Shown piece by piece: positions 30,001-31,782 of a stretch of DNA of 64,000 bases (the first letter of the stretch is position 1; every line of letters begins with the position of its first letter). A program made the position numbers and the translations under genes. The notes beneath the pieces are model-generated. The model was not told where the DNA came from, made no database searches, and saw nothing but the letters and a program-made list of their open reading frames with translations. Source of the DNA: MGBC124762 sp048201935 (GTDB lineage: Bacteria; Bacillota; Clostridia; Oscillospirales; Oscillospiraceae); assembly GCA_048201935.1 (NCBI GenBank), contig DBFBGR010000004.1, positions 124,001-188,000 on the forward strand, read 5' to 3'.

Positions 30001-31496
30001 CGGCAAACTTCGCCGGCGGCAACCTGCCGCTGATCGAGGTGGCCAAGGGCACGCAGTTGGACGATCAGGAAGGCACCTACGAGATCGACCTGACCGACCA
30101 GGCCCCCGGCGCGTACATGATCGTCTTCCAGCGCAAGGGCAGTCTGGACCTGATGTACGACAACGTGCTGATCTACAACACCTACGCCAAGGCGCAGTAC
30201 GACTTCGGCACCGACGTGCTGGTGGCCGGCGACCTGAACCACGACGGCGAGATCGACAAGCTGGATCTGGGCCTGTTCGACCAGTACAAGAACGCCATCG
30301 ACGGCGTGTACCGCGACCTGGTGGCCCGGGCGGCCGTGGCCAAGATGAGCGTCACCACCGGCTCTGGCTGGACCGGCGCCTTCGTGGACGGCGACACCCT
30401 CACCGACGCATGGGTCAGCTCCGACATCACCGTGGCCTACGACGGCGTGGACGTTACCTCGCCCGCCGCCACCAACGGCCCGGACAAGTTCGCCGTGGCC
30501 GGCAGCCTGAAGTTCTACCTCAGCAGCCGCGCCGACCTCCAGACCATGGACGACCTCACCGGCTCCGCCACCGCGCTGAGCGCCGGGTACACCTTCACTA
30601 CCGCTGACATCGACCAGACCTTCTACCTCTACGCCACCTTTAAGTTCTTCGGCGACGGTATGGACGATGACGACTCCGTGGACGTGGTCTTCCTGGTCCA
30701 GCCCATCGAGGTGGGCGACTCCAAGGCCGCCACACCCGCGCCGCTGCCCAGCGTTTCCGCCCCGACGCCCAGCGTCGACGTGGGCGCGATGGATGAGCCG
30801 GAGACCGTGGAGAAGGTGGAGACCACCGACACCGTGGAGACCGTGGACGGCGAGAGCGACACCACCGCGCAGGTGGAGGACCTGATCACCGGCGAGAGCG
30901 AGACCATGGAGCGCGCGGTCCTCCAGGCCGTGGACGAAGTGGCCGAGCTGCCCGTCCTCAGCGATGACGACCTCACCGGCGACGCGGTGGAGACCCCCGC
31001 CCTCACCGCCGAGGCGCCCGAGCTACCCGAGGCTGAGACCCCCGAGATCGTCCAAGACGAGGCCACCATCATCCGCCGCGGCCACAGCAACATCGCCGCG
31101 GGCTGGCTGGAGGAGACCCCCGACTACGACGAGCGAGAGGAGATCCCCGTCTTCGACGAGGACGACTGGAACTCCGAGGTGGACCTGCCCGATGACGACG
31201 GCTACCAGAGCATCGTCACCGATCCCGTCACCAGCAGCGCCGAGAAGCTGGTGGAGTATATGTTGGCCAACGGCATCGCCCCCGACAGCGAAGAAGGCCA
31301 GGCCCTGCTCATGGAAATGATCATCCTGGGCAGCCCGAACTTCGACGCCAAGTACCTGGATCTGGACGGCAACCGCATCCTCACGGGTGCCGACGCCTCC
31401 TTCATCCACGACAACTGGGGCTTCACCGCCTACGGCTCCTGCCGCCTGGACAATATGTACCACCGCTACCAGGTCATCCTGGCGCCCTGGATCTGA
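3..31496 (+). CDS. Giant cadherin-like repeat surface protein, C-terminal 10,497 residues (5' end outside window)
   Basis: The frame is open from the first complete codon at base 3 to TGA at 31494-31496, so start and export signal lie upstream; the GTG at 69 is only an internal valine. The visible part is about 1.1 MDa. It is built of some 50 beta-sandwich modules of roughly 100-250 residues. Most end in a strand such as YTVTIIR, YLQVYR or YTLRLKR, followed by a linker and a new strand with an L-x-x-(L/V) core (for example TLKDAQL, LASVTL). This is the pattern of the Pfam cadherin-like beta-sandwich family (PF12733). The final 460 residues carry calcium-binding loops and an acidic linker. I find only eight cysteines, no catalytic motif, no LPXTG and no SLH repeat. 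A structural role as an extracellular fibre or adhesin is inferred. A strong terminator follows, so it belongs to a transcription unit separate from the downstream genes. Confidence 0.93.
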   Translation, partial: KREGVELENADGTLKDELKIYLVVLSGEFDEFGKEKLVNIPVTLKLDRVSTDRTLKSLVTNKGDKNYEHEAVKDQPDKGQYLTYIPESTGYETTQFTATMNYEKAQIKVLENDGNDANRNYISGVKGVYEFGRGLSTSREDYVVVDETTGTKGFKMDLSVLSAYGQLRVGQLIAEHKANKEPDDAAWAKKLADEYNKHTMTHKVIIVPTNMNLDVDVTYKRLGETTAENLVRNENGAYSVYDYKSNPNADRFHVQSLNNDDVRLQLLDAQGNVVYDSTDPKYSVVGAAQILMQTGGDVLNTGFTSATADDAHTDYTIVISSTQDGIKTADGTTAFLNRKFPVTILPMSEDTSVKIWVTYEVDGTTYRNEAKWNDATQAYEVAIGLDTTDMKVEIEAVNPYAKPALDLLGNQRAGEGTTVGDGDSADPKYNTIFVKNGLLAPNTADNEGYNYPTLTGLTAATNVTGDDWDRMWKMVDSNYIKSGNVFAADLYQVTENVGDPAKSVIMRVQVKAQDQRVVAKYGSGSGTVYGHTLILNRKSNLAQLTVFNDYKQDPKPAGSDRNYIPDLEYYQAKDESTETENVLVLYLDAYTPAVGSTPATGDASALGRLEVSPGAYLKIATADGKQVSGFPDPNRGFTLGTAFPVGNLNRGTYTVTVEAQDQNPANTRVYTLIVKDKSKDTRTGFVAAEGEQGEYWIYHDHSPANLAHPGTGAKDDPYQGFIPLGQSHLKVDPVDRNAVITSIERFGDASFTTSLGVVSTKATNVSGSGVLYDVYKAAEGAYAHGAVVIDTPAATGADKSKDTLYYAVTVTSQATRNGVPLETSVVYLALSRRDVVVDTKSVNANGDTFSIRENAADRIKGIDQFNLNVADVEMILNVTTKGVSDTVPDPNVQVTGFGATLETADGNVPPASVEPYNFSTSYTNTAADGSSAAVYYQVTDVAFYTKDASGRVITPNARKMFKIEIFRSNHDTTLGVDGTVFIYEPVAGQWLEDRRIEAVARPNNPTVYEVSADIAKGNEAVAQGGKFKFEVNTPGNKYLTMLEIFTSGTGANKTHANRSYNDYYNISETGKGQLRSNEANMYAINGAYTDVAFYVVSSSGVRQQWYTLRVYQDDTDTTLAGGKLVVSGGDDQLTTADGSSTANKQTLTYAASGETGALIVGDRTPVNLSVEARNGLAMVVLQSSDGKILGVQRGSGVFQGVPVSKLGENRYTVTVLSARDYMALREQYGAEVDLQSKLQKLIDSGELESWMDKAQFKSQYHVVLDYYSADDTGLVSISLRETNNNTYVDAQRTELGNGEVVYLARMSGASVGYRVTLNNSKQSVDVDMMAADGKTVASHSHFDAGDKAEGVVAVPAGITQMRVSVTSASGDKHETYTVYIIRSAASVLELKVNGLTLKQEMGSYRYTAPVDAKQLRLEVTANSPLAMVSINGGPKRFLTDWADIALNLTNLPPHNTKTIPITIYTFTGGADPYGNSGANITQLVVTRDTTTYRPDQVRFTPSGATSATNVDVEGVYGRYILNTTSAITSGVLDVVTGGADHEVDLYDCTKNESLAYTVDYNYVNGKLVNRTYHWNLSGLDVSGLYQLRVYNNDISTGNGQSTVYPLAVVAQSGNAGLKAIDIDRGLGTAQSVDVSAGGNSFAADVDRNQTSAVVSFTADDPNATVIINGRSSLGRMDWEVKPLTGNGATITATIKPVDASAPSRDYTLTLAQPYLGGALASVAFDGKTLSADGDVYSAQYVTPGDKALVITATEGGTIELRDANDNIVTGTVTPGKWAGQLDLTSPTATRTDYTIYVAGAARAKLSLQRTDYPTGIHALQIAHGSTQVVPNNGTTATATNGNWKTVAPKQAYDSVGNAFTYYEASIGADDKWLEIEVDAMDPTTTVTLGYNTANDQSAAKGILDQSYDKDMKAVYYSNINGGVAGNGNNVAADGKGHFAINLENLTWLTRYLNPAVNKYNAVTFKDAYVDVIVTTADGLSRVYTLHVTRVNDDDSLRLIKVTPEDRLEEVKLYDDLDDNTNPDWKGDLSVIKTVDELTGKDLYRILIGEVNDKFDLVVRATDDAAHVSVSKPGESAKDPGDGDSSIVSIRTVPMDGEMVRFEIKVKAEDSADEYKTSYLQVYRTSDDATLKDAQLTFNFQDWNSPDTTDAGDTLPMTVHGVLEEDNDLNAYGTDGLYRFTISVKRDPFNSDLDLDAILASLDVENAIVTAIANKLAAQVEFVDNNDHAATLTGQAWGQNAMDGQTVKTGTYYTVKVTSSSGKVVKYYTFEFAVTDLELDVLKVDGESYLDQYFVEKVNGEDKVIYYAVVPEKTDFVELEVQTHNNHTLWPTPAPGEISKATTLTVSDLDSSVRAANVNDGSRVYRQTQRLVDEVRADNGMLISGESSQFQINTGNYLVPGDGSSRWLNNTKYLRVYRASSETRMQQVIVYYVDKDTEEVIAVPAIYDEALRQYAAFVPDYVDIADIELIGPSDLSYLQLTPGMTKPERKQYIVRDADVPADENHFDLWVKAVDGTQGTYDVVIYKEDNTLIKVQVDNKDAIKRTEPYAKDDGEHVLYDALADGTVNAKVYAEATSHRAMVNAGVVNSLTDHSNVLMPTADTAAQYAYWWPKNGNGLVSLSKQDYTNEYGVKATEVAMKVKANPGQTYTDAVYYLHIYKKDSNDNMARFTMDYVTDLGEEGTATVYRSSAGTDYTVVLPSTAVSAMLTGYSEHPMASIQADLDAVAIPGVKQGIYDMAIDPKAMGWSAGDAHFDVTSTDGSSATTYTVHILYADLSIRDLAVTDHYDPTGTGQTKVDHPAMSYQTLSNVLTRYYESMVGDEKEGQFNGDIVVDYDVLARGGAEITVKVDGGAEQPDLPSNSLPLPGLVLKANTDLQTLRLKVTNYENVTVFNPGDNLTSTVKVPYEAEYQLNVYRYSSNAEMLEVRMDYTDGGKNTQQFGIFAKNASDGYDVDPRDFVLYLPSDVDLGDLTVTTASAGARVALSTKPFTLGAVGVDFTRNQVTMKDVAVADGEKLYAYVLPSNNRVDKSKVYTITIKTLDMDLSQADFTYDSTYTKLGVTETVTGQTDTDALTLLRTSTMTDNDACSVDPNKNHTHVDGKTVKVYEVHLANYETETLGTTKTYKDVIDAVVELAARSGAKVTVDAGLVLNTGNNTANSINNVGGGTWNIQLLAETRASTMMKVTVTGDVYAADGADDAGAKDVPGATTANVHTSNALERVFYLKLLRVDSDNTVKPGAIYSWNEADGKHENDFYHQVENPHWINYIPEHAAQFGVKISANSESAKIDVRVYDPETYDMDAVEFTRYHAQEFDGTLDVPKNADGTLKTHFQVVVTILPGSGVRGSYIYNMERVVKSLESAGTTAATETNYSNVVEFLDMDSYINGYQAGQENAPAAEVTEGGSRVIVAVEKPENLASGQVSFGAIAQSTLDTLALGKLDEDLIATGSFSATHKQTTGTLDLSGFQDTYTVDGVKHHNLYAKAVIKGVERDTTVAPNAQYNTEYIKFVEWDDLVSLESLTLDYKMGGFNYSVQAVQTASDEYIIYLPSAIFQARMDDSSIKDVVDLTAVTTSLYANVSLSGDVTASVAPDPAKTMAPERHTQSYGAFNLNADAEGVDGIAETRFNIHVQSSEAYYTGKSADYTLRIIPVDLEITAVEFNKETDRSVTPEAHALTNFVKDTATDPITGKLDRPNTFDGKIPAEPSDDEFFAITVDETGTDLSTMDGYASLFALSTIGKTDLSADRVKFGFLKKPERPAGVTAENDPDGLLDIYADLVEEYNDNVDNYDQSYKGITWVDYSAPYFDTYEHYQAYLISGSGADSDSAEPGVGSAKGLVYTDWVSIHDDATGDAALNGKFLSAAQADVNAALAAAINKVDVSDEADSVTMVKVRVGKAVTDMNGDAHVQGFSTYNVIATRENSTAGLLDLYGKANGTGAAEPASKDVMNDLSKDPYFQGSKTEGIVTTTQYQYAIDATNDDIFDLWLNQKVSDGHLPKSLTIDVYQQAEGVDLTDPAQAAIHKDLKAANAADKAILGGNNRLNVGVITDAWATDPNLDNAFQIVVRVEAESGDVNVHIINVYRKSGEAKLDMVETPTGELDDEGNVKVDENGNVLVDEATTIGGKLAEYNHLEPTPTYAEDGTEIYEYLFKVNSKSITQVGNDYYIKGDLYTVKNVLGVRSGTIELPDHTVHTGATGLVDLLVLDYNGSGREGTIQDILVTSEDGASKRIYRFKLNISSSDTSLKQVNTQSAAKTVGGVPAYMKDNQGNMVNKVRTVETIQAEIDAIAQRMAELKPAYDADHSSEEGLLYDKLDDMRTLRLNEFKYYFRTAVDENGKDTGDIVNAGGKVVAKMVMDEFDMTCDLYKDVDGDGVFETKIVDYAKELTELRAEKIERTVYYGFLPLAGTHEWGDADVPYTAYVEAQHRSSSVGMNTHHNEAKDRQDYEVSTQVNFKDRGYTYQNSAKYAADNLYAELMNQGEDAVRSYYDIANQSDRRYPEFPLEMAMENVFFTIKAQDGSLQHYVMQVRNSDTENRNLHYTNWATDTETGRGYGYGLWAYANGTPGVNEGTIPANAQPLYMTTSGKETLDVMTADYLVEVTDKYGVTYRDVHVKEADTAANGGVERTDVIYANLTKPYTMAYEMELITSIDPVTHNTVYSQEYLLDKKGQKIPVIQKVVVDEDKALDDPARYEYRLVPTTFQATVDRNASEIVVRAEAEYLFSGVQIVPPKNSSSPPRSYEVGQQTFLIRGVVGDPDVNIYIRSQDEQNAGRDHTESCARLYTLRLKRANDNRALADVEVVRDDAGLNESATHGNVSLIEDLEEVNKSMVINGKVAASSEIVALNITPSDDTAWVSLYQLDEFGNFLSKPMEFYFPAGVKEDNRTPAIGLYDWDDATQSYVFNDKGTGKFNRVTQVQGTLGSQYIRLGKDDAGKWLGKYTYDNNLQRYVRDDVNGGPFQRYDIMVDFPIADYSPVSDGSGAYNYDDATGEYVYVGEGQGDYTKIYKERMPYGIQVANLQIGDLTPNRYTLILNHRNNDLRLASVTLNNRNADYISSDTVELVISADGKLQVTGQAIEDREAATLAEKAIRDEKITNQVLKPTDEEYTRPYEVRTTLIDPSRSQYQVIAKTTGSTVGGEGGLNTVWTTGPMPDTMYLYRQYTTLGDAQSVYAAMASTKAVLYHINVPGTASGANYSPSLTAIVANTNSGVQVDVDADLSFGTNGSDDTTGGGTGRYVDLKGMRIGDTRYYPIYVGASDDYDIYSGDVLPDEIQVVVLEITMVDALADLDLKIYTSSDQTVGYQAANPCSTTDELSGTPFESEHQDMTRFGGTVDETVYNYYSIISSNLGAGNGDMAWVRGVAGMPESKVTIFMPEGKQLQTDRGMATARRSVDLNRTYVYFRVDSVDETMHRFYKLELRRDSDNTDLQLVRAENNLGYGEGNVSSGGDVDGYEDYDAHYMVNLPGLTYITDVRLVTVDPGATIQIKNPADGTWSSPVIHETVKTNHRIGRAEVDYIDVRVTAPSGAWKDYKVQLNNGGTNTDLIRVDVGKNTPDDRWANIKSTPLGNRGYKAIVATNTTAAAQDGYVKVPFYLQAKSDLATIELMDQPGGAYLAYKYEPGQDVNGKGIDNAIIMGADGKPVPQDANVITILNSAENKAVGDNATLSGVGNSYTLTGEILVRKEVTSFTLNIIVRAGESSSVYTLEIVNQQTDFSDLVVQINENTEMKMDAAGDFRYVLPVDDINAITNEPLYYIGQNKIIGVDVNGNSITNGEKDGLLYRLLPEDRNYDEILKSRVIMKEVVYDVTKTSVPIGATFINLANKLNQSVRSFGIDIGKAEQANQSHGVFTYNSPNSFTVSTTQPGKDLAESVTFNPAAGSKFTTNKTVNLFGAETRVPITVTLSGEEVTFYAVVRKNALDQWLDFIRVDNNDLELNRNPATGVLEASTIVYNTTRSALIQIQSSETTAGISMDRERYKVYVYDDNENLVDSGYYDPVNEGGDLQHTAETGLLTFQAKSLNDGDNVFHVTVTPVSGSYPPRDYTVIIHYVNLDIFLDKLQVFDAADAIKAGVPADDIDSMMVGEFYLSFDRTFNKRIYEYRFNYELKDDGSGRLAILADATTSFELMKAYADSFYPDHYQGVTYNKYYSLVLEALKAGQLNGDYDKLPETDLAAAAALILDNNVTELRSKYQVIYDSATYQTTYRGTLQANYPVKIADEAAQLTAEAKSKETIIVTIGEKDKVTYDIYDKPTGFYSYVGTGGAYDLDVDTGAFVKAEAGKGAYKFTANTSATVRHTAVPAEDIIYKGVAYQSDAGTYVAKVAYYDAQRSIQTVEHTFTVPSSVGTPDSTNGKIYANAVLDKMALTNGGYQGDPKLTKRQLPVDLDVVVNSVDGFLWNAANGTLTALPNGPYNFKTTDLDWTSGTPDEFLAGSTAAFRTNDGKTHSFSNGAKVVHLKTGEDIVVPAPGDYTIADTATGAVQSQTTVTGMDPAKVYDREDYMRIPVELYVPNTGFKLNYWATYHVLSHDATLKPGQWGVDMGVQGYDPDYVKARIEPTDPAYEYSYDLPNAVREAYIWANINHDHDNTQATITLYRQVGSEWVLQVSNVTNLHQLVSLNEGVNDFRIVVTSELGDREEYLIRINRGGVDLALEYVRVNGIPAIYEPTTDSYYAYVPKYSAKLNNHPTVTAQAVDHKFGITTIWNTLANDMPGSAATDPSKPGREAQLTGVTLRSYLDELAGAENIGDRTPMQVMVSLETTDIKREPGGVLPIETDRWPSDLNDEDGTLITYFDGGKTIISRNDNDGIVTKTHVVYTMDGTDLVTTTTRTQYRIYDLELIEVEQDLVGVIVDSHFGTFLPVDGDKDNPRTAKWDTEETWYKPPANYGDVTNVLSQRLTVEHGYTLPNEDKMVFGTYVVGVPNATKEVSIRVNTLIDNSNDLQQVKIGNTPWRVADREGGMGSKPTQNFTTSDGMLKLTIPEGMDYMEVPIYLNYNKNNNNDPGILYMLHIYRYSDDAYLANLEAEAPAQYNESGKPVKLATSPVFEALPGHPAYDITVESNVETVDFTDILPSVGATETVHVQYGTRHYENGGWVDQTSKNFFTQSQLDKKVDITLSDGTIKTIEGEHLVSAVPDGLGNTKVIYNDGTGAQTLNVTATTATVTFMNAGVSVSYDVPFSALGNLTRDGDGNVATVDVNDPAQGLNLSLTDGVDGPITVTFNNAIRTRYELRNVIAQPGVTRMTIKVTSQDRTVSREYTVTIIRKTDPDAAKLRDIQMFQGVETIPEGVTVKQGLTQMDYLTPGDYYDFSPVFDPDNGRYFFAVPELMKGDIYLNPVTFSDASYTIRLDSFRNGQPQIANQIVTDNVIIVPALGPGETFRVELEITRIGNATTTGSSSKYTLYFYKNDATEQLVTATNNLRERVDYSPFSDLKLDGVPLTRNAASTANASDHNFYFNTTHSSVDLTLNLFALAANNGGYRVYWARTDTKDDLTGEPVWNEITDLKGVTTLPLPENSNWFVLKATDQVNNFYASIAVYRDPGDLHDTKLENLAVSKPTVPLFRDDRYEYFAAVDVETGTAKIIAQAKTGGSYLNELRVRTVGGEYLAGDILSNGARVETGDIPLHQGSNRVTITVKHVLSDNATVAATQADGTTTKPTVAQRTFKRAYEIELYLAGETAYVTDKNAEGEYEQTYEPGYNGFDKETFVPVHGTGAEADNRLNREERLDTADIIWMDYTSGGYLTPIWNSDLVDYFLSYPYFSNEYEYEYETDEHGNIKLDAAGKPVPKYNEYGLPVPKRYTDGPKKGEVVYLVNDHLNLKATLRPEEVDRATVKVDLVTIDPVTKDKTYYSTEEIKRDPNTGEFIYAIPNLHEGESQITFTVQVKGKDHVKGSSDFTDALITEKHYMITVYRALTDQYEMPNVAENTAIRVNGTGSFANQVFGTIPDFDPEINFYYLNLPNEARDVELCAEPGVFEKILGTTKTRTTYTLIVNGKTVAASDFSAGILNKLPIHDLMVGDNTVEIDITVPGQTTKYYTFILNVGDAEQKKLDASVDANWPLPSMTNIRINTTLGGALGTDETLIPDFHSDIHYYNVVVPYGIDKLYAYGEATNAGELRIASINVDDVRWDATAADKLASDLAGWRNLPIPLKVGNENNIEFVAYGRDAEGNVTNTMVRYIVNVVRLPEGYVAPELEFLGISEGTMTPTFHGRTSNYYATVPYDMESVNVESFGATYGDMGIVSTDPKRPASIVKMVGGDSVSVGKALYVADSLQLKEGGNLIRVYLYDVRDIPDGGYPYYIGVYSLTIHREAKDGVIMELGDGQRQKTDSNGDPVFESDGATPVMETIPAITAQRVDKNGISVSGTQDLNLSYQFNEYSNYLYVEREDTAVIFNANALHARNIVTVNGTALPADGSGVRVTLPEDNTSVVVIAITDPVTETVKRYTVTVIRGVAEADKTPDLGYNFPGIIRGIQVAGVDANGAPATVNPAHLVTSDEVKISPYVGTITLADGSTYTGKLVDITVEALYNIGLQTVRAKAATRVRINGHTAKMSAGSSDVTRRYTVTLPMNTYFDRFDIRVDFPRTTGTGDLAKVERIDNISYVLTIVDENNAPHEVDTTVEESIYGDIVKPLRWTQADYEAWVADETAKGSTALDLSDWEAATGHTIGAFKYTDKVITGPQLAEIQLDENDSSVHSGTFTTKFRGDVFSYRATAQGDTFSVYATVESDEGRAMYADTHYRRSVRTYVDHYGRQVNIGDYIDAMGNRVLGQYQGHYDTSVTPNVFQSSYTDANGKLVKVATSVDAKGSLVIGAGDWIDANGNFVASTEAAALAALTADQQAAITADRSTYIEVYDEQNNRFTVSKSGDYVHFKFPTNAEGKRQVMNLTFRVIQYADSGYELVSEYKLRVYPTSEPLIDDLYLHNADMVGPKPFDTLEREYYGEVYKRQDGFGVYAHAEYFDLGDTAWRDGKLTMVARYPELAPYDTGEDDPKNPGANIILQPGEEYLVENAPLTIDGKTYQPGEVVKYKEMWYLKDGTVWVANDKARKDDYRYYEYQMTGHTPTTDVNGKNPGDADYIPTFAPDASVTWGHEDFHGYFPQETLPDINGNNTQWTDLYAANAGYAYGDKPYLPWDLSKFDVVVSLTYPYKQNTANTAYTDSQGNAVVPGDYVAKETVTIGGTTYQPGDLILSASATSAATLESWKNSGDARYDAVTIYRVGSYTVHMTRVNVPILFTKLDDMEAFQLENLHRDLVQIGAIMTGPDYNDVLLDENDQVLPPAVKDEDTDPVTYCAPNFDPSHPYYLLTLDHRMNVMWLDMDFPTTGPNAKTVTITSADVRGQFPESYYYPQLSETVTPGSKVDIHFGDQYYADENFKTLLQITVKDVKPEGNISRYMIWVVRGERSDSDSEMDVGVYYGLSQSEAHDAAVNGESSNQAILTQATERYTTDPLHTGKLGFGAAADLTEEELWGTLYWFDADGDGTDELHVWERVLESAETLYIDTSDANRTIRVADTEELVPDDPTNLGQKMPIVHKVDGFSTKNYLYTATLPMSAKNLTFDLKEFGASGMDHASVVYNNQYYHVDGSSATGFTADDEPKTDFTLDTLVDVALKRGEQLSYIFVTVHPDLDTAPDGITKDDKYYIDNATTYVIRVMRLNNEAFENIWVTDTEYTHKKDNVTDDNRPEYFEQMWLMDDPGAPKSEYYLAQQLYNDPSKWNETYTDKAGNVKLKYDVDGDGVVDINDITITIANLVDLTWLPDEDGTVVNKWDNTYTATKHEQLHNIYDNDVNHMHADYGVYVDTLDTYILLNALAPGNTVDDDGSNPDFYITIEEYGVSDPQMVDSRTFGQGPGKIIDAQFRLDASKEEQIFQFTIINTTEGTEGVYFLHVYRYIPDDAVYKVQTKIIGNLETAAKRVPDTAKHRDYSFEWTVYRKTDLLKYYQGLDADLVKDPSGFTLMDETVLNPAIPNPYPTKAPGWYTVDQAFIALGLNTLDSDGDGILDADTNQDGVVAYTERFAALLDPANFAGGNLPLIEVAKGTQLDDQEGTYEIDLTDQAPGAYMIVFQRKGSLDLMYDNVLIYNTYAKAQYDFGTDVLVAGDLNHDGEIDKLDLGLFDQYKNAIDGVYRDLVARAAVAKMSVTTGSGWTGAFVDGDTLTDAWVSSDITVAYDGVDVTSPAATNGPDKFAVAGSLKFYLSSRADLQTMDDLTGSATALSAGYTFTTADIDQTFYLYATFKFFGDGMDDDDSVDVVFLVQPIEVGDSKAATPAPLPSVSAPTPSVDVGAMDEPETVEKVETTDTVETVDGESDTTAQVEDLITGESETMERAVLQAVDEVAELPVLSDDDLTGDAVETPALTAEAPELPEAETPEIVQDEATIIRRGHSNIAAGWLEETPDYDEREEIPVFDEDDWNSEVDLPDDDGYQSIVTDPVTSSAEKLVEYMLANGIAPDSEEGQALLMEMIILGSPNFDAKYLDLDGNRILTGADASFIHDNWGFTAYGSCRLDNMYHRYQVILAPWI
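470..650 (+). other. Predicted helical insertion inside the beta-module array
   Basis: Between two beta-rich stretches the protein turns to Ala/Leu/Lys/Glu-rich sequence (for example VGQLIAEHKAN and AAWAKKLADEYNKH) that reads as two amphipathic helices. Similar helical inserts occur at about 12790-13000 (IQAEIDAIAQRMAELKPAY) and 18340-18570 (LAAAAALILDN and neighbours). Function is unknown; they may be spacers or protein-contact elements within single modules. Confidence 0.45.
14643..14990 (+). repeat. Three copies of a short aromatic Gly-x-Tyr-x-x-Asp repeat
   Basis: Three segments of about 25 residues share the plan G-x-Y-x-(W/Y)-D-x-x-x-x-x-Y-V, then a Gly-rich turn and an aromatic: GLYDWDDATQSYV (14643), GKYTYDNNLQRYV (14787) and GAYNYDDATGEYV (14916). 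A fourth, weaker copy, GAYDLDVDTGAFV, sits at about 18750, nearly 4 kb downstream. They stand out from the surrounding cadherin-like pattern. The spacing of aromatics recalls carbohydrate- or wall-binding repeats, but I cannot assign a family. Confidence 0.55.
29130..29970 (+). other. Two calcium-binding DxDxDG-type loops before the C-terminal dockerin hand
   Basis: At 29130 the protein reads DVDGDGVVDINDITI, an F-hand-like loop with Asp at positions 1, 3, 5, 9 and 12, as in dockerin repeats. At 29913 it reads DSDGDGILDADTNQDG, resembling thrombospondin type 3/EF-hand calcium loops. Each is isolated within longer non-repeat sequence. Calcium binding is inferred from the ligand spacing. Confidence 0.65.
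30228..30296 (+). other. Dockerin-type F-hand, first half (giant cadherin-like protein)
   Basis: The sequence GDLNHDGEIDKLDLGLFDQY gives Asp/Asn/Asp ligands at loop positions 1, 3 and 5, Glu at 7, Asp at 9 and Asp at 12, then the helix of a type I dockerin repeat. It follows a PG-x-Y beta segment (PGAYMIVFQRKG), the same order as in the other three proteins. The partner repeat is about 375 residues further on instead of the usual 30-40. Confidence 0.75.
30723..31206 (+). other. Acidic Pro/Thr/Glu/Val-rich linker
   Basis: About 160 residues rich in Ala, Pro, Thr, Val, Glu and Asp (for example KVETTDTVETVDGES and PALTAEAPELPEAETPE), with few hydrophobic core residues and no repeat fold visible. 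It is probably disordered and extended. It sits between the two calcium-binding half-sites of the C-terminus, an unusual place for a linker. Confidence 0.75.
31359..31420 (+). other. Dockerin-type F-hand, second half, at the extreme C-terminus
   Basis: The sequence DLDGNRILTGADASFIHDNW has Asp, Asp and Asn at loop positions 1, 3 and 5 and Asp at 12, followed by a short helix. It resembles the second F-hand of the protein encoded at 48612 onward (CDLDGDRRLTVVDLNIV). The protein ends 24 residues later. Confidence 0.65.
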
Positions 31497-31525
31497 TCCC
31501 ATCCCCGCACCGCAAAGTTCCCTTG

Positions 31526-31561
31526 AGCACCCACCGCATCCAGCGGTGGGTGCTTTCTTTT
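31526..31561 (+). terminator. Intrinsic terminator after the giant cadherin-like gene
   Basis: A perfect 12-bp inverted repeat, AGCACCCACCGC with its complement after a 5-nt loop (ATCCA), is followed directly by TTCTTTT. It starts 30 bp after the stop codon. This is a strong Rho-independent terminator and separates the upstream unit from the downstream operon. Confidence 0.92.
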
Positions 31562-31645
31562 GCGCCGGGGCAGGGGAGAGGCCCCATTTCGTTGTCCCAA
31601 GGGGGCTTTTCGCCGGAAAAACTTCCTGAAAATTCGACCTTGCAG

Positions 31646-31674
31646 TTGACAATAATCGGTAAATGCAGTATGAT
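31646..31674 (+). promoter_or_regulatory. Consensus sigma-A promoter for the three-gene operon
   Basis: A perfect -35 box TTGACA (31646-31651), a 17-nt spacer and a -10 box TATGAT (31669-31674, five of six matches to TATAAT). Transcription would start near 31681, giving a leader of about 108 nt before the GTG at 31790. The -10 overlaps a loose TGATA/TATCA inverted repeat (31671-31692) that could be an operator; that part is speculative. The local AT-richness contrasts with the GC-rich surroundings. Confidence 0.88.
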
Positions 31675-31766
31675 ATACCTGTATGAGTATCACTATGCCT
31701 AATTGGACCCAAAAGCAGGAAAAACCAACCATTTTTTCCAAAACATGGAAGAAATGAGGACGAAAA

Positions 31767-31782
31767 CTCCCGATGGGAGGGG
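31767..31782 (+). promoter_or_regulatory. Ribosome binding site that fixes the GTG start, with a small overlapping hairpin
   Basis: GGGAGGGG (31775-31782) lies 7 nt before the GTG at 31790 and decides that start over upstream TTG and ATG codons that lack a site. CTCCC at 31767-31771 can pair with GGGAG at 31775-31779 across a 3-nt loop and so could mask the site. The stem is short and its function untested. Confidence 0.6.

Noticed and set aside
3..31496. RTX-type type I secretion adhesin
   Set aside because: There are no GGxGxDxUx nonapeptide arrays, and the calcium loops are of F-hand type. The SLH neighbour also argues for a Gram-positive type wall.
31400..31496. Sortase anchor at the end of the first protein
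   Set aside because: The C-terminus ends in YQVILAPWI, with no LPXTG motif, hydrophobic span or positive tail.
3..31496. Modular peptide or polyketide synthetase, suggested by gene size
   Set aside because: No adenylation, condensation, carrier or ketosynthase motifs; the repeats are beta-sandwich modules.
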